Of a stretch of 64,000 bases of DNA, positions 36,203 to 45,842 are shown piece by piece. The notes under the pieces were generated by a model. The model ran no database searches and was not told where the DNA came from. It saw nothing but the letters and a program-made list of their open reading frames with translations. The position numbers were made by a program, and so were the translations under genes. The number at the start of each line of letters is the position of its first letter. The stretch's first letter is position 1. The stretch is from Candidatus Desulfolinea nitratireducens (GTDB lineage Bacteria > Chloroflexota > Anaerolineae > Anaerolineales > Villigracilaceae): the NCBI GenBank assembly GCA_014382535.1, contig JACNJN010000086.1:1-64000 (forward strand), read 5' to 3'.

Positions 36203-36233
36203 GAACAATCCCGCGCTTTTCGCGAGATTGTTC
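36203..36233 (+). terminator. terminator after tup operon
   Basis: gaacaatcccgcgcttttcgcgagattgttc. Confidence 0.7.
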
Positions 36234-36342
36234 AACCAACTCAAAAGGAGGAAAAGTTGTGGTGTTAACCACAACAAGTTTAGAAGATGTCAGACAAATT
36301 CACCAGTGACAGGAATCCTTTTGTGATATGACAAAAAGCTTC

Positions 36343-37626
36343 TCATTTTCTGACAAGGCGATAAAGCGATTCTGTTGAATAATCTGTCAGGTAGATATTT
36401 CCAGCCTGATCTTGTCCAAAGCTGGCAATTGAGAAATCGGCCTCCATTAATTTTTGTGTCTGCCAGATCCCATCTATTTGCAACAGGCCCCAAATCCTTC
36501 CTGAACAAAAATCTCCATATAGATAGAGACCCTGCCACTCAGGCAGCTCCGTACCACGATAAATCACACCACCTGTTACCGAGCAGCCCTGCCCATGGTC
36601 ATATTCTGCAACTGGAGCAATCAACTCCGTTCCTGCGGGTGGTTCACCCGAGAAAGGATGCTGCCCTTCCCTATAGTTCCAGCCAAAATTCGCGCCGCCT
36701 GGCGAACCTGCGGGCAAAAAGTCAATCTCTTCCCATTGATTCTGTCCGACATCGCCGATATAAAGATCACCCGTTAACGAGTCGAAACTAAAACGCCAGG
36801 GATTGCGTAATCCTAAGGCCCAAATCTCACTACGTTGAATATCATTGAACGGATTATCAGCAGGAACGCCATATGGGGGCTCAGTGCTGTCTACGCTGAT
36901 CCGCAATAGTTTGCCAAGATAAGTGTTCAAGTTTTGACCGTTGCCCCGCGGATCGTTCGCCGAGCCGCCATCACCGAGGCCGATGTAAAGGAATCCATCC
37001 GGGCCGAAGGCCATCCCACCGCCATTATGATTGCCAAAAGGCTGATCGACGTGGATAAAAGCAGTTTCGCTATCAGGGTTGGCCTGGTTCGGGTTTCCCG
37101 ATACCTGGTAGCGGGCGATGACCGTATCCCCGTTGCGGTCTGAATAGTTGATAAAGAAATATCCGTTTTCAGCGTAATCAGGGTGAAAGGCCAGCCCCAA
37201 CAGGCCTTGTTCTGAGTTTCTGGTGGCGATCTTATTCCCAATATTGAGAAAAGGCTCTTCCAGGACAAAGCCATTTTCGAGTACAAGAATTTTTCCGCCG
37301 CGTTCAACGATAAAGATACGCCCCGAATTATCACCGGCGTGTTGAATATCGAGGGGTTGGTCGAGGCCATTTGCCACCACCTCCCATTGAACTTCTGCTG
37401 CATCGGGGAATGTGCTTACAGAAGGGGGTGCTTCAGGTGCAGGCTCGGCAGTGGGTTCGGGAGCCGCACTCTCCGCTTTCAGCTCGGGGGAAAGGGCCTC
37501 CGTTGGGGATGGGGGAAGCGTAGCTATGTCGGGGGCCAGTTGAGGTGTAGGAGCGGGACGGCTTGAGCAGGCAGTAAGAAGAATGACTGCGATCAATCCG
37601 AAAATCAGCTTTTTCATCACACTCAC
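36343..37626 (-). CDS. PQQ-dependent sugar dehydrogenase (glucose/sorbosone dehydrogenase) lipoprotein
   Basis: LQ/LDQPLDIQHAGDNSGRIFIVERGGKI...EQGLLGLAFHPDY...HNGGGMAFGPDGFLYIGLGDGGSANDP...ALGLRNPWRFSFD; lipobox LLTACSS. M at 37617 also possible. Confidence 0.9.
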   Translation of the reverse strand: MSVMKKLIFGLIAVILLTACSSRPAPTPQLAPDIATLPPSPTEALSPELKAESAAPEPTAEPAPEAPPSVSTFPDAAEVQWEVVANGLDQPLDIQHAGDNSGRIFIVERGGKILVLENGFVLEEPFLNIGNKIATRNSEQGLLGLAFHPDYAENGYFFINYSDRNGDTVIARYQVSGNPNQANPDSETAFIHVDQPFGNHNGGGMAFGPDGFLYIGLGDGGSANDPRGNGQNLNTYLGKLLRISVDSTEPPYGVPADNPFNDIQRSEIWALGLRNPWRFSFDSLTGDLYIGDVGQNQWEEIDFLPAGSPGGANFGWNYREGQHPFSGEPPAGTELIAPVAEYDHGQGCSVTGGVIYRGTELPEWQGLYLYGDFCSGRIWGLLQIDGIWQTQKLMEADFSIASFGQDQAGNIYLTDYSTESLYRLVRK

Positions 37627-37628
37627 CT

Positions 37629-37994
37629 TTATTCCTCCAATTCGACCACTTCTCCATCGACAATGTCGCCTTCATCGGTTGGAGTGACGCGCCCTGTCAG
37701 CAGGGAGATGTGTTCATCGACAACATCGGCAGGGCAAAGCTCAAGGAAGAGGGTGAACCCAAACCACATCACAGCAACATCGTCAGCTGCCCCGATTAGA
37801 TTTATCAGGCCTCCAGGGATGAAATCGAAAGGGAAGATAAGGTAAGCCAGCGATCCCAGGGGGAGCAGTTTGATCAGCCCGTTGACCCGGCTGTCGTTCA
37901 TTAAACGTAAAATCAGCTTGCCCCGGAGAATCATATTCTTAAAAATATTGCCATCCTCCGAAGAGATTTTCCTACTATTAAATTGATCTGTCAT
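37629..37994 (-). CDS. YkvA/DUF1232 family protein
   Basis: VNGLIKLLPLGSLAYLIFPFDFIPGGLINLIGAADDVAVMWFGFTLFLEL. Confidence 0.8.
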   Translation of the reverse strand: MTDQFNSRKISSEDGNIFKNMILRGKLILRLMNDSRVNGLIKLLPLGSLAYLIFPFDFIPGGLINLIGAADDVAVMWFGFTLFLELCPADVVDEHISLLTGRVTPTDEGDIVDGEVVELEE

Positions 37995-38135
37995 TATTTT
38001 CTCCTATTTCTTTGATTGATATGATTATACTGCCCTTCTATGTTTACGAAACATCCTGGCCAGGTTTTGTAACTTTTTTGAATTTATATCATCTAAATAT
38101 TGTTGAACAAACTAATTAACCAGGAGTATTAACCA

Positions 38136-38540
38136 ATGGAAATGATCATTGACCTTCCCGGCGGCGCACGGGTAGATGCGCATTTTGCGAATTTTACTGT
38201 CAAAACCGACCAGCCGACGGTGGGTGGTGGCGAAGACTCGGCCCCGACACCCTTCGCGCTCTTTCTTTCATCACTTGGAACCTGTGCCGGGATCTACGTC
38301 CTTGGCTTCTGTCGCCAGCGTGGGCTTTCAACCGATGGAATTCGGATCGCCCAGCGCATGCATAGCAACCCGATAACTGGGTTGGTCGGGAAAATTGAGT
38401 TGGAGATACAGGTTCCACCTGAGTTCCCTGAAAAATATCGTCCCGCGCTGATCCGTTCAGCGGAACAATGTGCGGTGAAGAAGCATTTTGAAAATCCGCC
38501 TTCCTTTGAGATCACGACAAAAGAAGTGGCGCTGGCGTAG
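38136..38540 (+). CDS. OsmC family protein
   Basis: TPFALFLSSLGTCAGIYVLGFCRQRGLSTDGIRI...SAEQCAVKKHFENPPSFEI. Confidence 0.88.
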   Translation: MEMIIDLPGGARVDAHFANFTVKTDQPTVGGGEDSAPTPFALFLSSLGTCAGIYVLGFCRQRGLSTDGIRIAQRMHSNPITGLVGKIELEIQVPPEFPEKYRPALIRSAEQCAVKKHFENPPSFEITTKEVALA

Positions 38541-38599
38541 TCTTAACAAGGGCGACCGACCGGTCGCCCACCCTTTTTATAAAGGTGTACAATAGACAG

Positions 38600-39082
38600 A
38601 TGCCCTATATCATTGACGGACATAACCTGATTCCCCGCGTGGGATTACACCTCGATGCACTCGACGATGAAATGGCATTGGTGGAAATCTTGCGTGAATT
38701 TTGTCGCGTCAAGAAAAAACGGGTCGAGGTCTATTTTGATGGCGCTCCACCCGGGCAAAATGGCAAACGAAAATTTGGTTACGTGACGGCGCATTTCGTT
38801 CGCAAGGGGCGTTCAGCCGATGATGCCATCCGCGCCCGGTTGCAGAAAATGGGAAACGCCGCCCGCAATTGGACAGTGGTTTCCTCCGATCGGGAGGTGA
38901 TTACCAGCGCAAAGTCGGTTCGTGCCAGCCATATATCAGCAGATGAGTTCGCACAGCAGATCGAAGAGACAAAACTGATTACGCAGAGCGATCCCGTTGA
39001 AGATAAATCTCTCTCAGGGCAAGAAGTAGAACAATGGCTCGACCTGTTTTCATCAAAAAAACCCCCAACAGAAAAACTCTAA
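38600..39082 (+). CDS. NYN domain (YacP-like) protein
   Basis: MPYIIDGHNLIPRVGL...VYFDGAPPGQ...FVRKGRSADDAIRARLQKM...WTVVSSDREV; start refined to 38600 (TACAAT 6 nt upstream). Confidence 0.85.
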   Translation: MPYIIDGHNLIPRVGLHLDALDDEMALVEILREFCRVKKKRVEVYFDGAPPGQNGKRKFGYVTAHFVRKGRSADDAIRARLQKMGNAARNWTVVSSDREVITSAKSVRASHISADEFAQQIEETKLITQSDPVEDKSLSGQEVEQWLDLFSSKKPPTEKL

Positions 39083-39226
39083 TTTTGTTTTAATATAATT
39101 ACGGTAAATATGATGTATATTATCTGTAATGGCACTTACGTTCCCTTTTACTGGTATCAAGTAAGTGTTAACCACCAATAGCATGCCCCCCCCATGCTAA
39201 ACAATTTGGTGGTGTCCCTCCCCCTT

Positions 39227-39254
39227 GATCGCCAAGTTTTTATGCTTGGCGATC
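39227..39254. terminator. hairpin terminator
   Basis: gatcgccaag...cttggcgatc with preceding/following T runs. Confidence 0.6.
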
Positions 39255-39282
39255 TTTATTTAAATCCCTGTATAATAAAGCC

Positions 39283-40284
39283 ATGCAAACCGTATATAGT
39301 CTTCTCCGCTCTCCACACCACCACCAAAGCGGACATCCGGAATCGCCGGAACGATTTAGGTTATTGGATGAAATTTTTGCTGCGCATTCAGGGATAAAAG
39401 AACTTGACACCGTACCAGCCACGCTGGATGAAATTAGTCGCGTCCACAAGCCAGGTATGATCCAGGCTCTTGAAATCGCATCCCCGGGATTGATCGACCA
39501 CGCTCCGACCTATGTGACTTCAAGCTCCTTTGATGACGCATTGTTGGCTGCGGGCGCGACCCTGGCCTGCACTCGCGCTGTTTGGGATGGTGCTGCGAGA
39601 AATGCATTTGCTCTTGTCCGCCCACCGGGACATCATGCTGAGCCGACCCACGCAATGGGATTTTGCATCTTCAATAATATAGCCATTGCTGCGAAAGATG
39701 CGTTGAAACGAGGTGCAGAACGAGCCATGGTGGTTGATTTCGATGCTCATCATGGCAACGGGACACAGGCAGCTTTTCTCGACGACGAAAGTTTGGGATT
39801 TCTCTCCATCCATCAGGGAGGTATATACCCTGGCACAGGCCATCTGGAAGATGCTCCCCATGCACGCGGACGTATTATCAACCTACCCTTGCCCGCCTTC
39901 ACCGGGGATATCCGTTTTCGTCAAATAGCCGAGGAGGTCATCACTCCCTTTGTACGCAAATTTCGACCGGAAATGATCTTTGTTTCGGCAGGTTTTGATT
40001 CGCATTGGAGCGATCCGCTGACACAGCTGGGGCTATCCACACAAGGATTCTTTGAAATATCACGACATTTGGTTGAATTGGCAGATCAAGTTTGTGGCGG
40101 TAAAATTGTTTTTGCGTTGGAGGGTGGTTACGACGCGCGAAATGTAGCGAAGGGTGTGGATGCTGTTTTTTTAGCGGAAGCAGGCCGAGAATTCACGAAC
40201 GGAAGGGGTGACTTGTCGCCTTATCCCGAACCAAATATTGAAAATCTCATCCAGGCTGTGCGTGAGTTACATCAGTTAGATTAA
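39283..40284 (+). CDS. histone deacetylase family protein
   Basis: SPHHHQSGHPESPERFRLL...VRPPGHHAEPTHAMGFCIFNNIAIAAK...VVDFDAHHGNGTQAAF...FVSAGFDSHWSDPL. Confidence 0.94.
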   Translation: MQTVYSLLRSPHHHQSGHPESPERFRLLDEIFAAHSGIKELDTVPATLDEISRVHKPGMIQALEIASPGLIDHAPTYVTSSSFDDALLAAGATLACTRAVWDGAARNAFALVRPPGHHAEPTHAMGFCIFNNIAIAAKDALKRGAERAMVVDFDAHHGNGTQAAFLDDESLGFLSIHQGGIYPGTGHLEDAPHARGRIINLPLPAFTGDIRFRQIAEEVITPFVRKFRPEMIFVSAGFDSHWSDPLTQLGLSTQGFFEISRHLVELADQVCGGKIVFALEGGYDARNVAKGVDAVFLAEAGREFTNGRGDLSPYPEPNIENLIQAVRELHQLD

Positions 40285-40293
40285 GGAGTGATT

Positions 40294-41349
40294 ATGAGCA
40301 AAGGATCAGGCAAGTTTATCCAACTTGAATGGGAATGCCCACAATGCGATGGGCGTAATCCGGGGCCGGAGCAGAGCTGCCTGAGTTGCGGTGCGCCCCA
40401 ACCTGACGATGTCGAATTTGTTGCACCCGCTGAACGGAAATATGTGAGTGATGAAAAATCGCTAAAAGCCGCCAGATCAGGTGCGGATATTCATTGCGGA
40501 TTTTGCGATACGCGCAACCCTGGTAATGCAGAAATATGTTCCCAGTGTGGAGGAGATCTGGCCGAGGGTGAACGCCGTAAGGCTGGTGGTGAGGTCCACC
40601 AACGAGCGGCAGAGCAAAAGATACGCTGCTCAAATTGTGATGCGGAAAATACTTCCTCGAATCATACCTGCGCAGAGTGTGGTGCCCCGCTGGCACAGCA
40701 AAAGCTTGCCTCAGCTCAGTCGGATGCAAAAGGGATAAAAGCATCTGGAGGCGCGAAAGAAAAAGCATCACCAAAGAAGCGAGGATGTATTATCGGTGCA
40801 GTTTTGGCTGTGATTGCCTTATGCGTAGCTGGTGCTGTTTTTCTCTTTGCCCCCAGTGAGAGTGTGGCAGGCACAGTTAGCGATGTGCATTGGCAGACGA
40901 GTATTGCAGTGCAAGAGCAGCAGGAAGTGCGCCATGATAATGAGACAGGTAGCGTGCCCTCGGATGCGTATGATGTCTCTTGTCATACAGAGAGTGAACA
41001 GGTCTGCACCACAGAATTAGTCGATCAAGGGAATGGCTTCGCCGAGGAAGTGGAATCTTGCGACACTCAGAACGAAGAATATTGCTCCTACACGGCATTG
41101 GAATGGCAAACCATTGAGACATTTACGATGGATGGTAACGATTACAATCCCAGCTATGCCAGCCCCTCCTTGAGCAATGAACAACGTTTGGGAAATGAGG
41201 ATATAGATTATTCGGTCAACTTTAGCACCGAGAAGGGAAATATCGACTACGCCCCGGACGATCTGGATGAGTATCGGCAGTTCCAGCTTGGCAGCTCGTG
41301 GAATTTGAATTTGAATCGGCTTGGCACTGTAGTAAGCGTGGAGCGATAA
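40294..41349 (+). CDS. zinc-ribbon (RanBP2-type-like) membrane protein
   Basis: Three C-x2-C...C-x2-C units (WECPQCDGRNPGPEQSCLSCG; HCGFCDTRNPGNAEICSQCG; RCSNCDAENTSSNHTCAECG), TM segment, then extracytoplasmic domain; SD aagga favours 40294. Confidence 0.75.
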   Translation: MSKGSGKFIQLEWECPQCDGRNPGPEQSCLSCGAPQPDDVEFVAPAERKYVSDEKSLKAARSGADIHCGFCDTRNPGNAEICSQCGGDLAEGERRKAGGEVHQRAAEQKIRCSNCDAENTSSNHTCAECGAPLAQQKLASAQSDAKGIKASGGAKEKASPKKRGCIIGAVLAVIALCVAGAVFLFAPSESVAGTVSDVHWQTSIAVQEQQEVRHDNETGSVPSDAYDVSCHTESEQVCTTELVDQGNGFAEEVESCDTQNEEYCSYTALEWQTIETFTMDGNDYNPSYASPSLSNEQRLGNEDIDYSVNFSTEKGNIDYAPDDLDEYRQFQLGSSWNLNLNRLGTVVSVER

Positions 41350-41365
41350 AAGGAGTAGTATTTAT

Positions 41366-41980
41366 ATGGAACCAGCATTTCTGTTCAAAGGGATTCTGAT
41401 TGGATTCTCCATCGCCGCCCCAGTAGGACCGATTGGTGTACTATGTATTAATCGCACCCTCGCTAAGGGGCGCCTCGCAGGGTTTATTTCAGGATTGGGG
41501 GCGGCAACAGCCGATGGCATCTATGGATGCATCGCGGGCTTTGGGCTGACCTTCATCTCTCAATTCCTGGTCGATCAAGAAAACTGGCTTCGGCTCATTG
41601 GTGGAGTTTTTCTCCTTTTTTTGGGAATTAAAACCTTCCTGGCAAAAACAACAGGTGTAGCTAACCCAGGTACAGAAAATGGATTGTTTAGGGCTTATCT
41701 GTCCACTTTTTTTCTGACCCTTACCAATCCGCTTACGATCCTTTCTTTTGTAGCGATTTTTGCAGGGATGGGAATTGTTAATTCAGATGGGAATTATATC
41801 TCTGCAATCATGTTGGTCCTGGGAGTCTTCATAGGTTCCATGCTTTGGTGGACGCTTTTGAGCAGCGGCGCAAGCTTTTTTCAGAAAAAGATCAATGCAG
41901 ATGGCATGGCATGGATCAATAAAATTTCTGGTCTGATCATCACTGGTTTTGGTGTGGTGGCTCTTTCAGGCATATTATGA
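41366..41980 (+). CDS. LysE family translocator
   Basis: FKGILIGFSIAAPVGPIGVLCINRTLAKGRLAGFISGLGAATADGIYG. Confidence 0.88.
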   Translation: MEPAFLFKGILIGFSIAAPVGPIGVLCINRTLAKGRLAGFISGLGAATADGIYGCIAGFGLTFISQFLVDQENWLRLIGGVFLLFLGIKTFLAKTTGVANPGTENGLFRAYLSTFFLTLTNPLTILSFVAIFAGMGIVNSDGNYISAIMLVLGVFIGSMLWWTLLSSGASFFQKKINADGMAWINKISGLIITGFGVVALSGIL

Positions 41981-42098
41981 TCATCAGGTCGTTCAAAATC
42001 TGCCCTCATTGGTGATATCGGTTTGTAAGTTGTTTTTGTAAAAAAAAATTTCTATCTGCTATAATGAAATCAAGATTTCCTCCATATGGATAGAAGTT

Positions 42099-43724
42099 AT
42101 GGTAGTTCAGAAGCGAAGGGTGAATAGCGGGGTGGTTTTTGTCTTCCTTTTGAGTTGGTTTGCCGCCATGCTCAGCACAGGAAGCGCTTCTGCCGCGTCT
42201 GATATCCCTCCCGGTCCTGATCGTTTTACCTACATCTCTGAGAACTACACCAACTATCAATGGTGGCTCTTGCGTTGGGAGGACAGTGAGATCGTTTGTG
42301 AAATCAATATTGAACACGAAGATTTGCCAACCCTGGACGAAGTCTATGTAGATTGCGGGGAAGATCTCTACACTGCCTGGGTTAATCAAAATGCCTGTCC
42401 CGTCGAAATTCTCCAACACAGCCCCGAAGAATGTCCTGGCTACTATATGCATCTTGCTTCCAGCGCGCCTGCCCAGCGGGAAATCTCCATTGCGTTGCCC
42501 CCTTCCGTTGTATGGCTGGATCTCGAGGGTTGTATTATCGAATCGACGACAAACCGTTGCGAATCCCCCCCGGCGCTTGCTCTGCGCGGCGATGAACCTC
42601 TTTCTGGTGAAGAAATAATCCGCATTACTGGTGAACTCGATGGGGAACCTTTCTCCTGCAACGGTACGTACTGCGAGCTGCCTCTCTCTGAAACAGATGA
42701 CGAAGGTGTAAGCCTCACGTTTTGGGCCACCTCCAGTTATGGCGATAGCAGCCACGTCTTCGATGCACGTTTGCGAGTGAGCCTTGCTGAAGATGATGAG
42801 AGTGACCAATTCTGGTATGTGGATATTCTCAGCTCGCAGTGGCGCGGTGAAGCAAATGCGAGTTGTGCTGAGAGCTGGGACGCCTTCCCTCCCGTTGGGG
42901 GCGCACCAGAATGGCTTTCCACCCCTGAAAAAATTTCTGATCTCGAGTCTGATTATTCCTATGCCTATCTTGCTGGAAATTTGATCTCAAGAAATATTGT
43001 AGATGCCAGCCAATGCCCTGATTTTGGACTTGACTTCAACGGACAGGCAACTGCTTGTGGTCTCGATATTGCCCAGTCCGCAATGAGTGAATGGCAAAAC
43101 CGTTTTGACACCTTGATTATGAAATCGGCAGAGGAGACCAGCATCCCGGCAAATTTGCTGAAACGGCTCTTTGCTCGGGAAAGTCAGTTTTGGCCGGGTA
43201 TATTCAACGCAGGAAACGATGTGGGCTTGGGACAATTGACTGAAAACGGGGCTGATATTGCCTTTTTATGGAACCCGGTCTTCTTTGAAAAATTCTGTCC
43301 CCTTGTTTTGAGTGATGAAAAGTGCGAAGCAGGCTATTTGTTTCTGGATGAAGATGAGCAAGAAAGAATACGCGGAGCACTGGTTTACAGCGTCAATGCA
43401 ACCTGTGTTGATTGTCCTCTTGGACTTGATATTACTCAGGCCGAATTCAGTGTAGAGGTTTTTGCGCATACCTTGTTGGGAAGCTGCGAACAAACCGGGC
43501 GTGTCGTTCATAATAATACAGATGAAAAACCTGGTGAAACAACCAGCTATGAAGATATGTGGAAATTTACGCTTGTAGATTACAACGCCGGAGCTGGATG
43601 TCTCTCTCTTGCGATTGGCAAAACACTAGATGAAAATGATGTCCTGGATTGGGGGAATCTCTCCAATAATTTAACGCCGGTTTGTATGGAGGCAAAAGAT
43701 TATGTGGAAGATATTAGCCAATAA
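42099..43724 (+). CDS. secreted Cys-rich protein with C-terminal lytic-transglycosylase-like domain
   Basis: Signal peptide; IPANLLKRLFARESQFWPGIFNAGNDVGLGQLTENGAD and LVDYNAGAGCL resemble SLT domain motifs. Confidence 0.7.
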   Translation: MVVQKRRVNSGVVFVFLLSWFAAMLSTGSASAASDIPPGPDRFTYISENYTNYQWWLLRWEDSEIVCEINIEHEDLPTLDEVYVDCGEDLYTAWVNQNACPVEILQHSPEECPGYYMHLASSAPAQREISIALPPSVVWLDLEGCIIESTTNRCESPPALALRGDEPLSGEEIIRITGELDGEPFSCNGTYCELPLSETDDEGVSLTFWATSSYGDSSHVFDARLRVSLAEDDESDQFWYVDILSSQWRGEANASCAESWDAFPPVGGAPEWLSTPEKISDLESDYSYAYLAGNLISRNIVDASQCPDFGLDFNGQATACGLDIAQSAMSEWQNRFDTLIMKSAEETSIPANLLKRLFARESQFWPGIFNAGNDVGLGQLTENGADIAFLWNPVFFEKFCPLVLSDEKCEAGYLFLDEDEQERIRGALVYSVNATCVDCPLGLDITQAEFSVEVFAHTLLGSCEQTGRVVHNNTDEKPGETTSYEDMWKFTLVDYNAGAGCLSLAIGKTLDENDVLDWGNLSNNLTPVCMEAKDYVEDISQ

Positions 43725-43757
43725 ACCTCTTGTAGTTGTGCTCTAACCGCCGTCCTT

Positions 43758-43779
43758 CGCGTAGCATACTCGCAGAGTG
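43758..43779 (-). repeat. 22-bp element cactctgcgagtatgcttcgcg, copy 2 (reverse complement)
   Basis: cgcgtagcatactcgcagagtg; 21/22 identical to reverse complement of 51615-51636. Confidence 0.8.
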
Positions 43780-43864
43780 CGGCGGCCTTTATCAAGAGAG
43801 CCTGCGCCGAGGACGGCGCAGGAAGCGCAGTGAAAAAATTTTTCACAAGAAGTCTTATAGCAAT

Positions 43865-43905
43865 TAAAAGAGCCAGACAAATTTTATCGTCTGACTCTTT
43901 TTAAT
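43865..43905. terminator. hairpin terminator
   Basis: aaaagagccagac...gtctgactcttttt. Confidence 0.65.
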
Positions 43906-43949
43906 TTAAACCACTAATTAATCTAGAAACTTAATGGAATTTAGTTTTG

Positions 43950-45842
43950 CTACTTTTTCGCACCATCTAATTGTTTTTCGAGAACTTCAGCAATATCAAG
44001 AACCTGAATATTTTCGCTCATGCCCTTGGAATTGAGAGCATCTTCGAACATGGTCAGGCAATAGGGGCAGGCTGTTGCCACTACATCTGCTTCCACATCG
44101 AGGGCATCTTGTAAACGTCGTTGGTTGATGCGTTTATCAGTATCTGTTTCAACCCACATGCCACCGCCACCCGCGCCACAACAGAAGCTATTTTCACCGC
44201 AACGAGCCATTTCAACCCGATCTGTTTTTGCTTTGTCTAGCAAATCACGGGGTGCCTCATACTCTCCGTTGTAGCGTCCCAGATAGCAGGAGTCGTGATA
44301 GGTCAGGCGACCCTGAACGCCATTGCCCTCAGCCTGATCCAAAGACAGATCATCTGCAATTTCGGTCAATAATTGGCTGGAGTGGATCACTTCAAAATTT
44401 CCACCCATTTGCGGATACTCATTTTTCAAGGTATTGAGACAATGGGGACATTGAGAGACAATCCGTTTAAATTTAATCTCGTTGAATATCTCAATGTTCT
44501 GTTCAGCCATCACCTGGAAAATATATTCATGTCCCATGCGGCGGGCAGTTTCACCACAGCAAGCTTCATCCATGCCGAGGACACCAAAATCGACGTTGGC
44601 TTTTTGGAGCAATTTGACAAAGGATTGGGTTACCTTCTTGTTTCGCTCATCAAATGCGGCGGCACAGCCAGCAAAGAAAAGGATATCTGTTTCATCGCCG
44701 GGGGAGAGTTCGCGTACATTTAACCCCTCAGCCCATTTCATGCGATCCTGTGGAGGCATTCCCCACGGATTTCCCTGGCGTTCCATATTCCGCAATGTGT
44801 CGCCCACAGATTTGGGCATCTCGCCGGTTGAAAGGGTTTGATAGCGGCGCAGGTCAACAACACGTTCGGGCGGGCGGATGAAGATCGGGCAGCGCGTCAG
44901 ACAAGCGCCACAGGTTGTGCAAGCCCATAATGTACCCTCAGCAAACATTTCAGCGGGCAATTCCGGCGAGCCACCCCCATTCTTCTTGATCAGAGAGCTG
45001 AATGCGTTCTGCCGTAATCCCTGCAATAATGTGCGTGGTGAATAATTCATGCCACTGGCTGTTGCCGGGCAAACATCTTCACAACGCCCACAATCCAGGC
45101 AGGCATCAAAAGAAAGCAATTCCCGCGAAGAGAATTCGTTGATATTGCCAACCCCTAAAACCTCGATATTCTCAATATCTTCAATTTTCTCCAAAGCACC
45201 CATTGCCCGACGAGGGCGCAGCAGGATATTGAGCGGTGCCATGAGCATGTGGCGCATTTTTGTGAAAGGCAGGGCCGCACCAAATGTTAAACCGAGAAAG
45301 GTATGTACCAGCAGGAAAAATGGTTGCAAGCGAAAAGCGATTTCAGGGGTGAGTCCCCAGGATTGATACCAACCTGCGACAATAACGCCCATAAAGGAGT
45401 ATCCACTCCAGGTTGGCGCAGCACTGGTCAATCGCATCGCTTCGGTGGTGAATCCGGCCAAGGCCATCAAGGTGAGCAGGATAACCGCGAAATAATCATC
45501 CCATTTATAACCCAGATATTTGGGCTTCATCACCAAACGTCGAATTACAGCCATAAACACGCCAACCAGAATGAAAATCCCAGCCAGGTCCATGATCCAT
45601 TCGTAGAAGAAATAGGCACCCTCGCGTGGAATTGTCAACTCAAAGGGTGTGAAGAGTTTCATCTGCATCAGGTTGATGGCTGTGCCAATGATCTGAATGC
45701 TGACACCCCAGAAGAGCAGGAAGTGCATGATGCCGGGATAGATCTTCTTCCATACGCGTGCCTGCAAGATACTGAATACGAAGAAATCGAGTACTTGAGG
45801 CCAAAATTGTTTTTTTTCGGTTACGGGAGTTTCGACGGTCAT
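43950..45842 (-). CDS. membrane Fe-S oxidoreductase: NarI-like TM domain + 4Fe-4S + HdrD/CCG domains (EMO-like)
   Basis: N-terminal TM cytochrome-like region; CLDCGRCEDVCPA, CTTCGACLTRCPI; two CCG motifs ...GMDEACCGE..., ...GENSFCCGAGGGG. Confidence 0.9.
   Translation of the reverse strand: MTVETPVTEKKQFWPQVLDFFVFSILQARVWKKIYPGIMHFLLFWGVSIQIIGTAINLMQMKLFTPFELTIPREGAYFFYEWIMDLAGIFILVGVFMAVIRRLVMKPKYLGYKWDDYFAVILLTLMALAGFTTEAMRLTSAAPTWSGYSFMGVIVAGWYQSWGLTPEIAFRLQPFFLLVHTFLGLTFGAALPFTKMRHMLMAPLNILLRPRRAMGALEKIEDIENIEVLGVGNINEFSSRELLSFDACLDCGRCEDVCPATASGMNYSPRTLLQGLRQNAFSSLIKKNGGGSPELPAEMFAEGTLWACTTCGACLTRCPIFIRPPERVVDLRRYQTLSTGEMPKSVGDTLRNMERQGNPWGMPPQDRMKWAEGLNVRELSPGDETDILFFAGCAAAFDERNKKVTQSFVKLLQKANVDFGVLGMDEACCGETARRMGHEYIFQVMAEQNIEIFNEIKFKRIVSQCPHCLNTLKNEYPQMGGNFEVIHSSQLLTEIADDLSLDQAEGNGVQGRLTYHDSCYLGRYNGEYEAPRDLLDKAKTDRVEMARCGENSFCCGAGGGGMWVETDTDKRINQRRLQDALDVEADVVATACPYCLTMFEDALNSKGMSENIQVLDIAEVLEKQLDGAKK

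Noticed and set aside
42006-42809. 267-aa minus-strand ORF
   Set aside because: Antisense to the secreted SLT-like protein; no SD, no family motifs.
45303-45842. Possible cyt b/NarI misassembly at EMO-like N-terminus
   Set aside because: TM domain fused to Fe-S/CCG region in one continuous frame matches known EMO/DUF224 architecture.
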